Shown here one piece after another: positions 1 to 10,763 of a stretch of DNA of 64,000 bases. The notes beneath the pieces are model-generated. The model did no database searches, was not told the DNA's origin, and saw nothing but the letters and a program-made list of their open reading frames with translations. Source of the stretch: Ulota crispa (lineage: Eukaryota > Streptophyta > Bryopsida > Orthotrichales > Orthotrichaceae); assembly GCA_963920765.1 (NCBI GenBank), contig OY987251.1, forward strand, positions 13,209,219-13,273,218, in the 5' to 3' direction. The position numbers and the translations under genes are program-made. Positions within the stretch are counted from its first letter, which is position 1. Each line of letters starts with the position of its first letter.

Positions 1-342
1 TTGCTTGTGGATTGGATGTGAGGAGCGATCTACACCGTTCATTTATTAGGGGCGATCCAGTGGATTAAAATAGGCAATTGATATGGGCACACCCGGGGTT
101 GATATAAGGTAATATATGGCAGAATTTGCTTGTGGAAGGGACATTCACTGGTCCACTCTACGTTCAGTGGGTGGAAAAGTCTTCAAAAGTAGTGTGACAA
201 AATTGGGGAGGGGTCAAAGAACAGTGTGTCTACCTTAAAAGCGGTGGTGGTGTATGATCTCAATCTTCAAATTTTGCTGGTTTTGTGCTCTAAAAAAACG
301 TCACTCTTGATTGGGTTCAAGGATTTTTAGATCAATTGGTTT
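1..342. other. Intergenic, nothing recognised
   Basis: AT-rich sequence with no recognisable exon, RNA gene or repeat boundary. Confidence 0.5.
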
Positions 343-665
343 ATGGGAAATTCTATGGTTACCACTAAAGTTGGTCATATTTGTATAGATACCCTTGGTT
401 TTTCAGAAATTGCACAAATATTCTTAAACCATAATTTTCAAGCGTTTGTTTTGTTATGCATGCTCCTTCCTTCATGATTAGTGATAAAGCAAGGAATGCA
501 ATAGAATGGAAAAGAAGTCACGTGCGCATAAGGGAGGAAAAAATAGCATGCCCAATAAAAGTAATGCTTAAAAATTATGGTTCAAAAATGTTTGCACAAT
601 TTCTGTCATACCAAGGATATCTATACAAATATAGCAAACTTTAGGGGTATCCATAAAATTTTCCC
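343..665. mobile_element. Palindromic foldback MITE, copy 1 (degenerate)
   Basis: Both ends match the family seen seven more times in the window. The left arm starts near GGGAAATTCTATGG and reads 'TAGATACCC...TTTTTCAGAAATT'. The right arm is its imperfect reverse complement and ends in AAAATTTTCCC. Each arm is over 100 bp and the centre is a diverged spacer. The short open frame at 456-644 is a by-product of the arms, not a gene. This copy is more mutated than those in the gene introns. Confidence 0.75.
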
Positions 666-2058
666 TAGAAAAAAATATGCAAGCTTACACAAACCTTGGG
701 CCTTAAAATTATAAAAATTAAAACTAAATAGGGATTGTAATGTTAACTTTGATTTATTTTTTTTATCTTTAATTTTCAAAAACCATTATTTCCTATGCAA
801 ACTGTAAAAGTCAAAGAAACTCATTATCAACTTCCCAGCTCCATATTTTTTATTCCATGCCTTAGGTCTGAGTAAAAGTAAAAACACAAAACCCTCAAGG
901 GTTTGTTCAATTTAGAAAGGTGGGACTAGTACTCCATTGAATAATAGATTTACTCATTTATAGGAAGACTTGGGAAAACAAAACTTACATAAAAACTTGA
1001 ACAATTTAAAAGAGAAACTCTATTATTTAAGAAACGTTTTGACATTTCAGTGACTATTTTTCAATGTTGCATCTAACTTCAAATCTATGCTTGCAATAAT
1101 GAAAACTTTAAACAAGACCTAATTAAAAGAAATCTGAAGATAGATTTATGTGAAGGTAGAAAGAGAATTCAAAATCAAGCATGCATGTGAACATGTGCCT
1201 TACTACCTCCATTCAATAAATACATGTCCTCATAGCCAAAAACTTTATCTTAGAAAATGAAAATTTGGGCACAAAACTTGAATATCTTCCAATCAAAATA
1301 TAATAACATATAAATTTTTATACAATATTTCAATGTTGACCTATGTGCAACTAATTCACAAACAAAAAGAAAAACTCTTATCATTGTAGGGTCAATTAGA
1401 ATGAAGAGTCTATTTGTTGAAAACTTATCACCAAAGTTCACAAGCAATGGTAGAAAATTTGAAAAATCCATTAACAAACTTCTATAAGTTCTTTGCTGTT
1501 CTAATATACAATATTAAATTAAATTTAGTACAACACTTTACTTCATGCCAAAATGACCATGCATTCATGGTTTGAATATGATTTATTTGATAATATTGTG
1601 AAAAAAGTAAACTCAAATGGGGTCAAGTTTTGCACAACTAGAATCTATGAACATCATTTCATGTGTAAATCAAGAAATTAATATAAAATGAAAAAACAAT
1701 AGAAACAATAGAAAAAATCCGCCTACATAACACTTTCATGTAATACGTTGAATACAGCAAGAGAGAGGTCACATGCTCCCTCAAATTCACAATACTCAAT
1801 TTATTTTCTTTCAAATGCACTAAAAAGTATATCATTATACCAAATATTTCAATTCAAAAGTTTGACAATCCTTACAGAATAGAACACACAAGTGAAATAC
1901 ATGAAAAAAATTGGATGCATTGACAAAGCTTCATACTTCGAATTCAATTCAAGATGTTAGGCAAATAAAAAAGAACCACCTTTCTACTTGAGGATGTAAA
2001 AGAAACAACTCAAAAGTCTTCTGTGATCTAGAAATTGCTAAAAAAAGAAGTTTGAGGG
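666..2058. other. 3' flank of the lipase gene, no gene seen
   Basis: AT-rich DNA downstream of the minus-strand lipase. The part next to 2058 should hold the lipase 3' UTR. The open frame at 1250-1477 (minus) has no recognisable similarity or splice context, and I do not call it. Confidence 0.5.
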
Positions 2059-5000
2059 CTAAGAATTGGGGCATGAACTCAATGCAAGAGAAAGACCGCT
2101 GATGTATCTAGGACAACTGTGATCTGAAATCATGGTCTTGGAGACAATGATCCTGCTAAACCGTTCTTTGGGATCCATACAACGAACTACCACATACTTG
2201 CTTTCCATGGATCTAGAAGCATCTTCTTGTGCCTACATAAACATTCCTCCATATCAAAAGTGGGTCTCATGCACAAAACAAATATTTACTAGCTCTAAAC
2301 TCATGGAGAGGAGGCATTGACAACAGCTCCATGCAACCATTAGGAAAAATATGGGGCCTCGATAAGGCCTTTATAAACAATTCCATCCCTCCATTTTTTT
2401 GGTTCCCAATGTGGGGAATCAGCCCTTGCTGATGGCCAAGAAAAAAAAAAAAAAAAAAAAAAAAAAACTTTTTTGATTTTTTTTAATTGAAAATTTTGAA
2501 AAAGCTGATGTGGCACCAATAGTGCCACATTAGCTTGCGCATGGTTTTATTGGGACTTGGGTTCCCATGGCGAGGGACCCCCCAAACTTAGGGCCTTATT
2601 GGGGTCCCATATTTTTCCTAATGGAAGTCCAACTGAAATCTTATTCAATATGCAAGTCAATTTCAATGAATGAAACACAATAATGTGCAACAATACTAAT
2701 ATTAGGGGTAGTCACACCTTCTCCAAGAATGAAACATTTGTAAAGAATGAGAAGTTTGGTGTGGAAATAGGAACTAATGGGGGCACTTCTCCATGAAGAT
2801 GTTGTGACTCCCCTTTCGTGGGTGGTGACTAGTGGAGAATGGAGAATGAATTTACCTAAAAAATGGTGATGCAATAAAAAAGCAAATTGCATTCACACAC
2901 TCAACAAAGGTCTTCAACTACAAGGAGGGTGAAAGCAAGAAGAGCAAGGTGACAAAGAAACACACTTAGGTAAAAACTTCACATGCTAAATTGTCTTCAT
3001 GTCCATTCTTCTCCTTTGGAGGTGAAGAGAAAACTTCTCAATTTTCAAAGAATAGGGCCTCTAACAAATCGAGGAGGCCACGACCCCATTCTCCAAAGAT
3101 TGAGAACGGGGTGAAGAAGGTGTGACTACCCCCTATTTATTCCATAGTGCTTGCATTCTATATGTGACTCTTGCACAATAAAGTGTTGAACTACAACTTG
3201 CAAGGCTAATAAGTCTTGCATAACAATAGCAATGTAAAAAAAACAATAAGTGCATAGCTATCAAGTTATGTGAAGTTTTCAAGTATCACATTCTCACAAT
3301 CACTACCAAGCATACATATTGATTTAAGTAAAAAAGGACACATACTACATCGACATGAACCAAATCTCTACAATTACAAGGAACGGTATCGCTGAGACCT
3401 TACTCCAAAACAGCTCAAATGATCTTAGACTATGCTATGAGGGACAGAGCCTCTCGTACCATAGTACCATAGTTGCTTGTTCATTAATTATAAAAATAAA
3501 AATAAGAGAAAGCATTTAACGAGGTTCAAGGTGAAAGATACAAAACATTTAAACAAGGAAAAATTTCATGGATACCCCAGAAGTTTGCCATACTTTCATA
3601 GATACCCCTGCTTTTTCAGAAATTTCACAAAATACCCTTGGATCAAAATTTTCAGGTATTTTTTTTGTTGTGCGTGCCACTTCCCTTCTTTCTTTGTGCT
3701 CAAGCAGAATAAGAAAGAAATAGTGTGCGCACAAAGGGAGAAGGACGTGACATGCACAACAAAACAAACTCCTGAAAATCTTGGTCCAAGGGTATTTGTG
3801 CAATTTCTGAAAAAGCAGGGGTATCTATGAAAATATGGCAAACTTTCAGGGGTATCCATGAAATTTTCCCTTGATTATAAAGATGAAAATAAAACAAAGA
3901 CTTTAACGGATTTAAGGTGAGAAATCATTATTGAAAGATACAAAGCATTTTAACACCTTGAGTCTTTCACTTGACAGAAGAGAGCCGCAGGGCATGTAGG
4001 CTGATACCTGCATGAACTTCCCAGGGGAAGCAGGAAGCGATACCCTGCCCTGCTTGTGTTGCGGCAATCGCTTGATATGAAACAGAACACCAGGAACGAA
4101 AAGACGGCGTCTCTCTAACTCCTCCATGTTGATAGAACACCCCGTTGCTACGGCCATCACGGTCTGCGCAGCCATTCCTGCATTGTCCGATGACTCAGCG
4201 TCGTTCTCCTTTGAGAAGGCCGTGATAGATGCAGCCACGTCATCAGCGTTTGTTGAAGGCGAGTCAATCTTCCCCACCGCTGCTGGATCAGCACCACCAC
4301 ACAAACTCCACATCAAATTCTGAAACTCGACAAGTTTGTAGGTCACGGTTGTATCTGCTGTTACAATTCCTAAAAGTATTCAATCATGCTTTTAAACTGT
4401 AAAACTGAGGCAAATGAGTAAAAATACAATAAAATTGATCTGACCTTAACAATATTATATTTTTTGTAGTTTTTTGGATTAGTTGTATTTTGTTTACACC
4501 AATTAATAGAATTAATGCTAAATATAAAGAGGCTATCAAAATAGAAAATGATCGGTTATAGTAAGCATGGGAAAAATTCTAATGATACTAGGGAAAATTT
4601 CATGGATACCCCTGAAGTTTGCAATATTTACATAGATACCCCTGCTTTTTCAGAAATTACACAGATGCCCTTGAATCAAAAAAATTAGGTATTTATTTGA
4701 TGTGCTTGTATTCCCTTCATGATCAATGTTGAAAAAGGGAATGTAATGTAACAAAAAAGAAACAACATGCGCACATAGGAAAAAGGGAAGTGGCATGCAC
4801 AACAAAACAAACGCCTGAAAATTTTGGTCCAGGGGTATTGGTGTAATTTCTGAAAAGGCAGGGGTATCTATGTAAATATTGCAAACTTCAGGGGTATCCA
4901 TGAAAATTTCCCTTTATACAACTAATGCTAGTTATAAAGAGGTTATCAAAAACAGAAAGTAACTGATTATAGTAAGCATGGGAAAAATCCTAATGATACT

Positions 5001-7258
5001 ACAAATGAATGTGAATTTGCAGGAATTAGCATATGTTTGCGGACAGAAATCGAATGATGCGGGCACTTGGTAACTAAATCTAATGAATTTTGTGGAATGC
5101 TGCTACTTGGTTTGGGCAGGCAAGGCAAAAGAGAGCAAGATCTTACATTGACACGCAACGGCACTGGTTGATGATGACCCAGACCCATAAGATGTACGAA
5201 TATTGTCAATTGTCTGGAACAGAGCGGCTCCTGCTTGTGCGCCAGTGGACAATATGCTTCCCTGGATATGGCCGATCGTTTCCAACACCTTCTTTGCTCT
5301 TTCATCTTGCACAACTTCACTCCTGAAAGAGTCCGAAGACTAATACCTATCTGTGTTAGTCAGCCAAAGATAAAATGTTTCAAGTAAAATTAAACTGTTT
5401 TAGTAACATTTATAACACATTGCAAAAGGACGAGAATTCGCTTTTCATAGGGACTTTTCCTTCTAAGTCAGAATGATTATAATGGGAATGTACAGACCAA
5501 CTTGTGGCCTGAATTTCATTGCGCAAAACCTCAACTGCAGCAGGAGTAATACGCGCCACAATGTCGTCCTGTTTCAAAAATCATGGCATAATAAATAACC
5601 TACAGCATGGTAAGTAGATTTTTCACTTCTCAGCTACAAATTGAACCCAGTCACCAAAATTGTATGGATCTGAATAGGTTTCTTTGGTCAATTACGTCAA
5701 CAACCTGTAAATTTCTTGTTAAGTTATCAATGAAACCAAGTTACAAACTCAATGTTTTTCATGAGGGTATCAAGTAAACTAAGAAACTGACAAAAATACT
5801 GTGATTGCTAAACAGAATCGAATTCCTCAGTTATGACCTTCTCATAAGTAAAAGAGTCAGGAGAGAGAACCTGAAGGACAACGTTGCAAATATAATTGGA
5901 CGATTCTGCTAACATGCGGTCAACACAAGGGGCACATCCATATCCCCAACAAAATGTTTCCGATGGAGAGACTTTAGATTGTTCTTTTGGCATGAACCAT
6001 CTATCTGTAGCACGAATTTTCATGGCTAACAGACAAGCGATTGCGGCTCCCATTGAGTGCCCTGTTAATACTAATCTGTAACCCTGACACGTGTGCAAAC
6101 AATTGAAACAATATAACACAGAAACATCAGCATCCATAACCTACAAAATGCTCATGCTGCGATCTCGTCTCGGAGATCAACAAAAATACAATATCTGACA
6201 CGTTGCAAGCCGCATTTATCTCGTTTACAATGCTACATATATGTCTCAGTACAAACCAGATGCATTACAAGAAGGCTTTGCAGTGCCTGGCCCTCATTCT
6301 CAAAAAGCCAGATTGCAGCTTCAAGCATGCCTGAGTGGCCAGACCTGAATCATAAACACAATGATGTCTAGCTTGCAAGACGAGGAACATCCTCGTTGTT
6401 GCCTAAAATCTTCTAATACAACACGATCTTCTTACTAAGAACCCTGCTCGTTACCGACATAAGCAAAACAAGCACAGAAATAAAGAATTGGCTTACCCCT
6501 GTAGAAACGTCTTGTTATGAGGGCAGAGATCTGTAAGTATGTCTTGCGTCTGATACGTCCCACGAACAACTAAAACAACGCACTTCCGAGGATGGTGAAC
6601 TCCAACAAAGAATGCCGGTTTATTAATTCCTGAATTCGTTATCATCTTCACCAGATCCTTCTTGTTGAGCTGGATAACAATCACAATACATTGACTAGTA
6701 AGGACTTTACAATGAGTATTTATAAACCAGACAGGAAATAATTGGTCAAATATAGAAACTAACAAGGCCATGTCCTGAGAAATGTTACTTCCAATTTGGT
6801 TGCAAGTGTCTGTTTGTCATTTTCATACGCAGCATAAGACCAGCGCATCCATTCAAGCATCTCTTCTAACTCGTTGCTGCTTCGACAAACATTCCAAATC
6901 GCTGCTCAGTGATTTCTCTCGCAACTCACTATATTCAACATGTTGTATGGTTCAGCTACAGTTAAAGCAGAACCATGTCTAGACCTTTTGCAAAACAGAC
7001 CGCACAGGAGGAAACTTAATCTGAAAAAAATGTTACCGAGTATTAACTTCGGCGCCATTGACGAAGGTATCTGTAGCACAATTCACAGCGTGCAGATTGA
7101 AGACCTTAAACAGACCCGCAGTCGTGTCAGACAAGCTCCATCTGCTTGTTCCTTGGAGGCTATTCTTCAAGTTCGTTGACAACGCTAGCAAAGTATTGTT
7201 TACGCTACAAGAACCTGGATGCTTTCCAGCACAGTATTCGCCTGCAAAATAAACATTG
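2059..7258 (-). CDS. Class-3 lipase (sn1-diacylglycerol lipase-like), 5' end unresolved
   Basis: This is a serine lipase of the plant class-3/DAG-lipase type, expected to hydrolyse acyl esters of di- or triacylglycerols. Coding exons on the complement are 7037-7258, 6789-6876, 6497-6669, 6257-6344, 5871-6083, 5498-5568, 5147-5322, 3957-4357 and 2059-2232, with stop TAG at 2059-2061. All junctions are GT-AG and phase-consistent, giving 534 residues. Seen directly: the oxyanion-side strand VVLVVRGT with TDL (exon 6497-6669), the nucleophile elbow GHSMG (exon 5871-6083), VVLQ|DDIVARITPAA carrying the likely catalytic Asp (across 5871/5568), a low-complexity linker, then RLFVPGVLFHI and finally VSKTMISDH with the catalytic His. 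The order matches plant lipase_3/DAGL proteins. Exon 6789-6876 has a NAGNAG-type acceptor (6876 or 6879). The 5' end is open: the acceptor at 7258 needs a phase-2 donor, and GTAAGT after 7398 fits, giving a further exon within 7398-7519, but I found no start codon in phase. Confidence 0.85.
2337..2624. mobile_element. MITE with about 30-bp terminal inverted repeats
   Basis: The left end begins CCATTAGGAAAAATATGGG. The right end is its reverse complement and extends inward through the GGCC region. It contains a 38-nt poly(A) run (about 2430-2467) and an inner hairpin (TGTGGCAC...GTGCCACA). It lies in the last lipase intron and has no coding capacity. Confidence 0.8.
2704..3134. mobile_element. 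MITE, AGGGGTAGTCACACC family, copy 1
   Basis: The terminal inverted repeats are AGGGGTAGTCACACCTTCT and its reverse complement ending GTGACTACCCCCT. Inner subterminal repeats (TTCTCCATGAAGA, GGGTGAAGAAGG) are shared with the copy at 14,862-15,257. It is non-coding and about 430 bp. Confidence 0.8.
3555..3872. mobile_element. Palindromic foldback MITE, copy 2
   Basis: This is a near-perfect long palindrome. The left arm ATTTCATGGATACCCC...CAGAAATTTCACA is mirrored by the right arm ending GGGGTATCCATGAAATT. Because of the palindrome, similar 80-117-codon frames appear on both strands. It lies in the last lipase intron. Confidence 0.85.
4501..5003. repeat. About 85-bp direct repeat flanking palindromic MITE copy 3
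   Basis: The stretches at about 4501-4590 and 4916-5003 are homologous: both carry AATGCTA, ATAAAGAGG, TATCAAAA and TATAGTAAGCATGGGAAAAA, then 'CTAATGATACTA'. The MITE sits exactly between them. The flanking duplication is far longer than a normal target-site duplication. Confidence 0.75.
4591..4913. mobile_element. Palindromic foldback MITE, copy 3
   Basis: It runs from GGGAAAATTTCATGG to CATGAAAATTTCCC with arms of over 100 bp. It lies in the lipase intron between exons 5147-5322 and 3957-4357. Confidence 0.85.
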
Positions 7259-7397
7259 CTGAAAACCAGGTCACATTCAAGATTTTCGCTAACATCGGAC
7301 AATTCATGAGGGTTGGATAATGTTGTAGTAAGTAAAGACTTTCAAGACGATAGCTTCTTCATATTACAAGACGTTAAGAGTATCTACACGAACTTAC

Positions 7398-7519
7398 AGA
7401 TTTCCAGAGCCTCGATCGAAGTTTCTAAGGCGGATGCAGAGGTCGACATTTGTTCCTGTAGCATAAAGATTCACATCTGCGCTCCCAACCGTCAGCAAAT
7501 ACTCTTCGATACGTCGATT
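7398..7519 (-). CDS. Candidate upstream exon of the lipase gene (partial)
   Basis: An open frame ends at a strong donor (CT|GTAAGT) at 7398. Its phase joins correctly to the acceptor TTTTCAG before 7258, giving ...RGSGNL|NVYFAGEY. Upstream in the same frame a TGA lies at 7520-7522 and there is no ATG, so the exon start is not established. Other ATG frames here (starting at 7541 and 7557) are in different phases. Confidence 0.4.
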
Positions 7520-8845
7520 TCAGCTTTTCGAAATAATACATTCTTGAGACTGCGCATCTTGTAAAGTCAATTGCCTAAACTGATACAGCTGGACTCGTAA
7601 TTTGAAATTGAAAAATGACTGGAGGGAGAGAAAGAGATTCAGTGAAAAAAGTCCCAGGGCTCTTGTTTCTAAAGCGACCTCTCCAATGATCTCTATAGTG
7701 ATCTCATCATGAAAGCGTAAGCCTGTTAAAATGCTTTAAGGTACGCAAATAGACTTCTCTAAATTCACGTGTACGTTGGCAAACAAATTCAATGATGTGT
7801 TCAGGGAACTCGAATAGCCTCAATCTCCTAATTTAGGGTTTAGGATAGTACCAAGGTTCCTTGCTCTTTCGCTTCAATAAAAAATCTTGTCCAATCCATT
7901 CCACCACATGATACACTGCTCGGCCATTAGATGTTCAGTGCACAAAACAAGCAGGGCACAATCTTCAATTCTGGTAAAGACGGGAAGCGAAAGAAGATCC
8001 ATTTCGTCCCCTGCGGCGCGAGAACTTCCTTTCAGAAAAAGCCTGCGACATGATAAAATTCCATAACTCGTTATCATACTATTCTACAAAAATCAGCCAC
8101 TTTTCTTTTCTTCTCCAATTACGAAAGCCTCTACCGAGTAGAAGAAAAGAAGAGCATAAACGAAAACCTATGTTTGATACAGTCGTCATCCGAACACTTT
8201 CAGATTCATTTTGCACGTTAATCATGTCTTCTTATCACAGCAAACAGTTGAATTACCTCCTCTGTAATCGATCGGACGATTATCAAACCGCACAATCCTC
8301 AAATTTTCCATAATATCTGTCACTTGCATATTTTAGAGTTTTTTTAATTCGTTTTGTAACGGACTAATTATCAATAATCTCTGATCGTCACAACTTCAAT
8401 ATTCCGCACAAGAAAACCTAACTCAAAGCCACTCAGAGATTTCAGGGCTCAAATACTACATTGCAAAGAGTGTCATGGATATCCTAAGGACTCCCTGCGT
8501 TCCTTCCAGTGCTTCCACTCTTGTTCTCCTCCAGGTTCCCTTCGAAACGAGAAGGCGCTAAAGAAAAGTTTCGTCACTTTAATTTACGTAAAGATGCGAA
8601 AGCAAACCGTTAAGGACCTGATTATGGCTGGTATTAATACCAACTCTTGATCGCAAGAGTAACTCACTCTGTCAAGCACTTGCTTAACCTCTTCAGCAAA
8701 CAGCCTACAACCTTTTAAACTGCATACTTAATTCGCCTTTAACACCGTTGGCTCTTGTACGCAAACTGATCTTATCACAGCTAAATAGTCAGTATCCTCA
8801 TTCTATACTCAGCAACAACCTCAGATTAAATTTCTGCCCGCACAG
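7520..8845. other. Upstream region of the lipase gene, no gene called
   Basis: It is less AT-rich than the distal intergenic DNA and likely contains the lipase 5' UTR and promoter. A 67-codon open frame at 7874-8077 (minus) could be an N-terminal exon, but I see no donor in the right place and leave it uncalled. Confidence 0.4.
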
Positions 8846-10232
8846 ATACTCGAGCTTTGCATTTGCTTCTGCGACTTGTGTAAATTCTCAAGCATGTTGA
8901 TAAAGAAGCGTCAATGGAAGACCGGCAAAGTTGTCGAAACAATTGGCGGAATCATAGCAAGCTACTGTAGAGTAGTGTCAGATTCCGCAACGACCTTAAC
9001 TTACTTCCTGTCGAGGAGAAAGACGAAGCTCTTGCCTGTCCTGGCATATGCGGGCAATCCAAGCACAAGTAAGCTTAATACTCGCCTTGTAGAACCATGT
9101 CATCGTCTCCAACAACACTGCAACCAAAGCGTAGTCTGGCCAATGCGTGCAGGTAAGCTCGGCTGTCAGATAACGAAGAGAAACTCTTCTTACAAATCTT
9201 TTTAAACTTGCATCAGGATATATGCAGAAATGTCACTTAACAAGAAAATTTTCTTCATTGCTAGCTACGAAAGTGATACGATTGTTAAGAAAATCTAATA
9301 CAACTATTCTTGAACAAAAACAATTAAGCTATTTCTGTCCGCACCGATATTCGAGCTTTTGTATTTGCTTCTGCGACCTGTCAAATTTCATAAGCAAGCA
9401 TGTTGATGAAGAAGCGTCAATGGAAGACCTGCAAAGTTGTCAAAATAGTTGGCGCAATCACAGCAAGCTACTGTAGAGTAGTGTCAGATGCCACAACGAC
9501 CTTACTTCCTGTCGAAGCTCCTGCCCTGTCACATACGGGAAATCCAAGCATAAGGAATACTCGCCTTGTACAACCATGTCATCGTCTCCAACTACACTGC
9601 AACCAAAGCATAATCTGGCCATTGCGCGCAGGTGAGCTCGGCTGTCAGATAACGAAGAGAAGTGTTTTTTTCTTACAAATCTTTATAAACTTGCATCAAA
9701 ATACATTCAGAAATGTCATTCAATATGAAAGTGCTCTTCGCTGTCAGCTACGAAAGGAATACGAATGTTGAGAAAATGCAACACACAACTATTCTTGAAT
9801 AAAAGAATTATTTCAAAGCCGTCACAGCGTCTCACCTACGAGCTCCATTTGGATTCTGCACGGCTAAGGCGTTCAGTGGAGTCTTCTTTCCGAAACGATG
9901 GCTTAATAAAACATCCATAGCCAGCGGGTGCGCCTTCTTCACGAAGAGAAGTGCCTTTTGCAAAGCTTTATAAACTTGCATCAAGATACATGCAGAAATG
10001 TCACTTAACAAGAAAGTGTTCTTCGTTGCCAGCTACGAAAGGAATACAATTGTTGAGAAAATGCAACACACAACTATTCTTGAACAAAACAATTTGTTGA
10101 AAGTCGTCACAGCGTCTCACATACGACATTATTTGGATTCTGTATGGCTAAGGCGTTCAGGGAAGTCTTCTTTCCGAAACAATGGCCTATCAAAGGATTC
10201 ATAGCCAGCGGGAGAGTCTTCTTCTTCTCCTG
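8846..10232. repeat. Tandemly duplicated block of unknown function
   Basis: Two unit types repeat head to tail. X1 (about 8846-9170) is copied as X2 (about 9341-9652); both contain GAAGCGTCAATGGAAGACC, CAAGCTACTGTAGAGTAGTG and CCATGTCATCGTCTCCAAC. A second module repeats at about 9653-9942 and 9943-10,232 (GTTCAG...GTCTTCTTTCCGAAAC, CATAGCCAGCGGG). Open frames survive on the plus strand in both X copies (8876-9205 and 9400-9771), but in the aligned 100 bp I compared every difference is non-synonymous, which argues against a protein under constraint. A donor-like GCAG|GTRAGCTCGG follows the shared ATGTCATCGTCTCC in both copies, so a transcribed or decayed gene is possible. Confidence 0.6.
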
Positions 10233-10535
10233 GACGAGTGGACCTTGAATAAGTCTTATTCGTAGACGAGGGGGCTAGGAATTGACAGCTTCGAAGTACC
10301 GCATGAGCTACTGCAGCAAGAATTTACAGAAAGGCGATATTGCCATTGCTCACGAATTCAATCGTGAAGAAACAAGCAGCCACGCAATGAAAGGCTCTGT
10401 CCTCGAGTTTCTTTTCCATCCAGGTACTTATTCAAACTTTGAGGGTAGCTTGTGTGAATGCAAAGCCTCCTCCCCTGCTGTTTACAGTCACCAAAGGTCA
10501 TATGGTGGAAGGCAGCATAAAGTAACAAAGATTGA
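10233..10535. other. No recognised feature
   Basis: A 92-codon open frame (10,282-10,560, plus) has no motif that I recognise and runs into the MITE that follows. It is not called. Confidence 0.4.
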
Positions 10536-10762
10536 ATCCCTAAACGTCAGAAGGGCATAGTAGATACGTTGTCATATATCTGGCATTTGCTACCAACAAG
10601 AAATTTTACTTGGGATCTCAAATAGCTCACTAGAACCAAGTTTATCTATATTCCAGCTTCTTTGTTGATCTCAAATGTAGTAGAGGTGTGGATTCATTCC
10701 ATATACAAGAAAAATACCCTGTAGTGTATTGGTTGCAAAGGGCCTTTCTAATGTTAAAGGGT
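10536..10762. mobile_element. Harbinger/Tourist-like MITE, family H, copy 1
   Basis: It shares the full interior of the family (GGCATTTGCTACCAACAAGA, TTTGTTGATCTCAAATGTAG, TTGCAAAGGG) with the copies at 12,987, 13,895 and 39,136. Its ends are CCCTAAACGTC and AAAGGGTTAA. It directly abuts the 1.4-kb element that follows. Confidence 0.75.
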
Positions 10763-10763
10763 T

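Larger units (their letters stand above)
2233..3956 (-). other. Last intron of the lipase gene, mostly MITE sequence
   Basis: The donor GT follows the AAG codon at 3957, and the acceptor TAG precedes 2232. About 1.03 kb of the 1.72 kb is accounted for by three unrelated inverted-repeat elements (2337-2624, 2704-3134, 3555-3872). Splicing stays in phase, so the gene appears to tolerate them. Confidence 0.75.

Noticed and set aside
3477-3897. Cluster of four overlapping open frames on both strands (up to 117 codons)
   Set aside because: They are the two arms of palindromic MITE copy 2 read in different frames. The same frames recur in other copies and have no gene context.
7874-8077. 67-codon minus-strand frame as the first lipase exon
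   Set aside because: No donor occurs before its stop codon, and there is no phase link to 7398-7519.
8876-9771. Two similar plus-strand frames (109 and 123 codons) as a duplicated gene
   Set aside because: In the alignable part, differences are almost all amino-acid changing, with no motif, signal peptide or splice partner. They are kept only as a repeat block.
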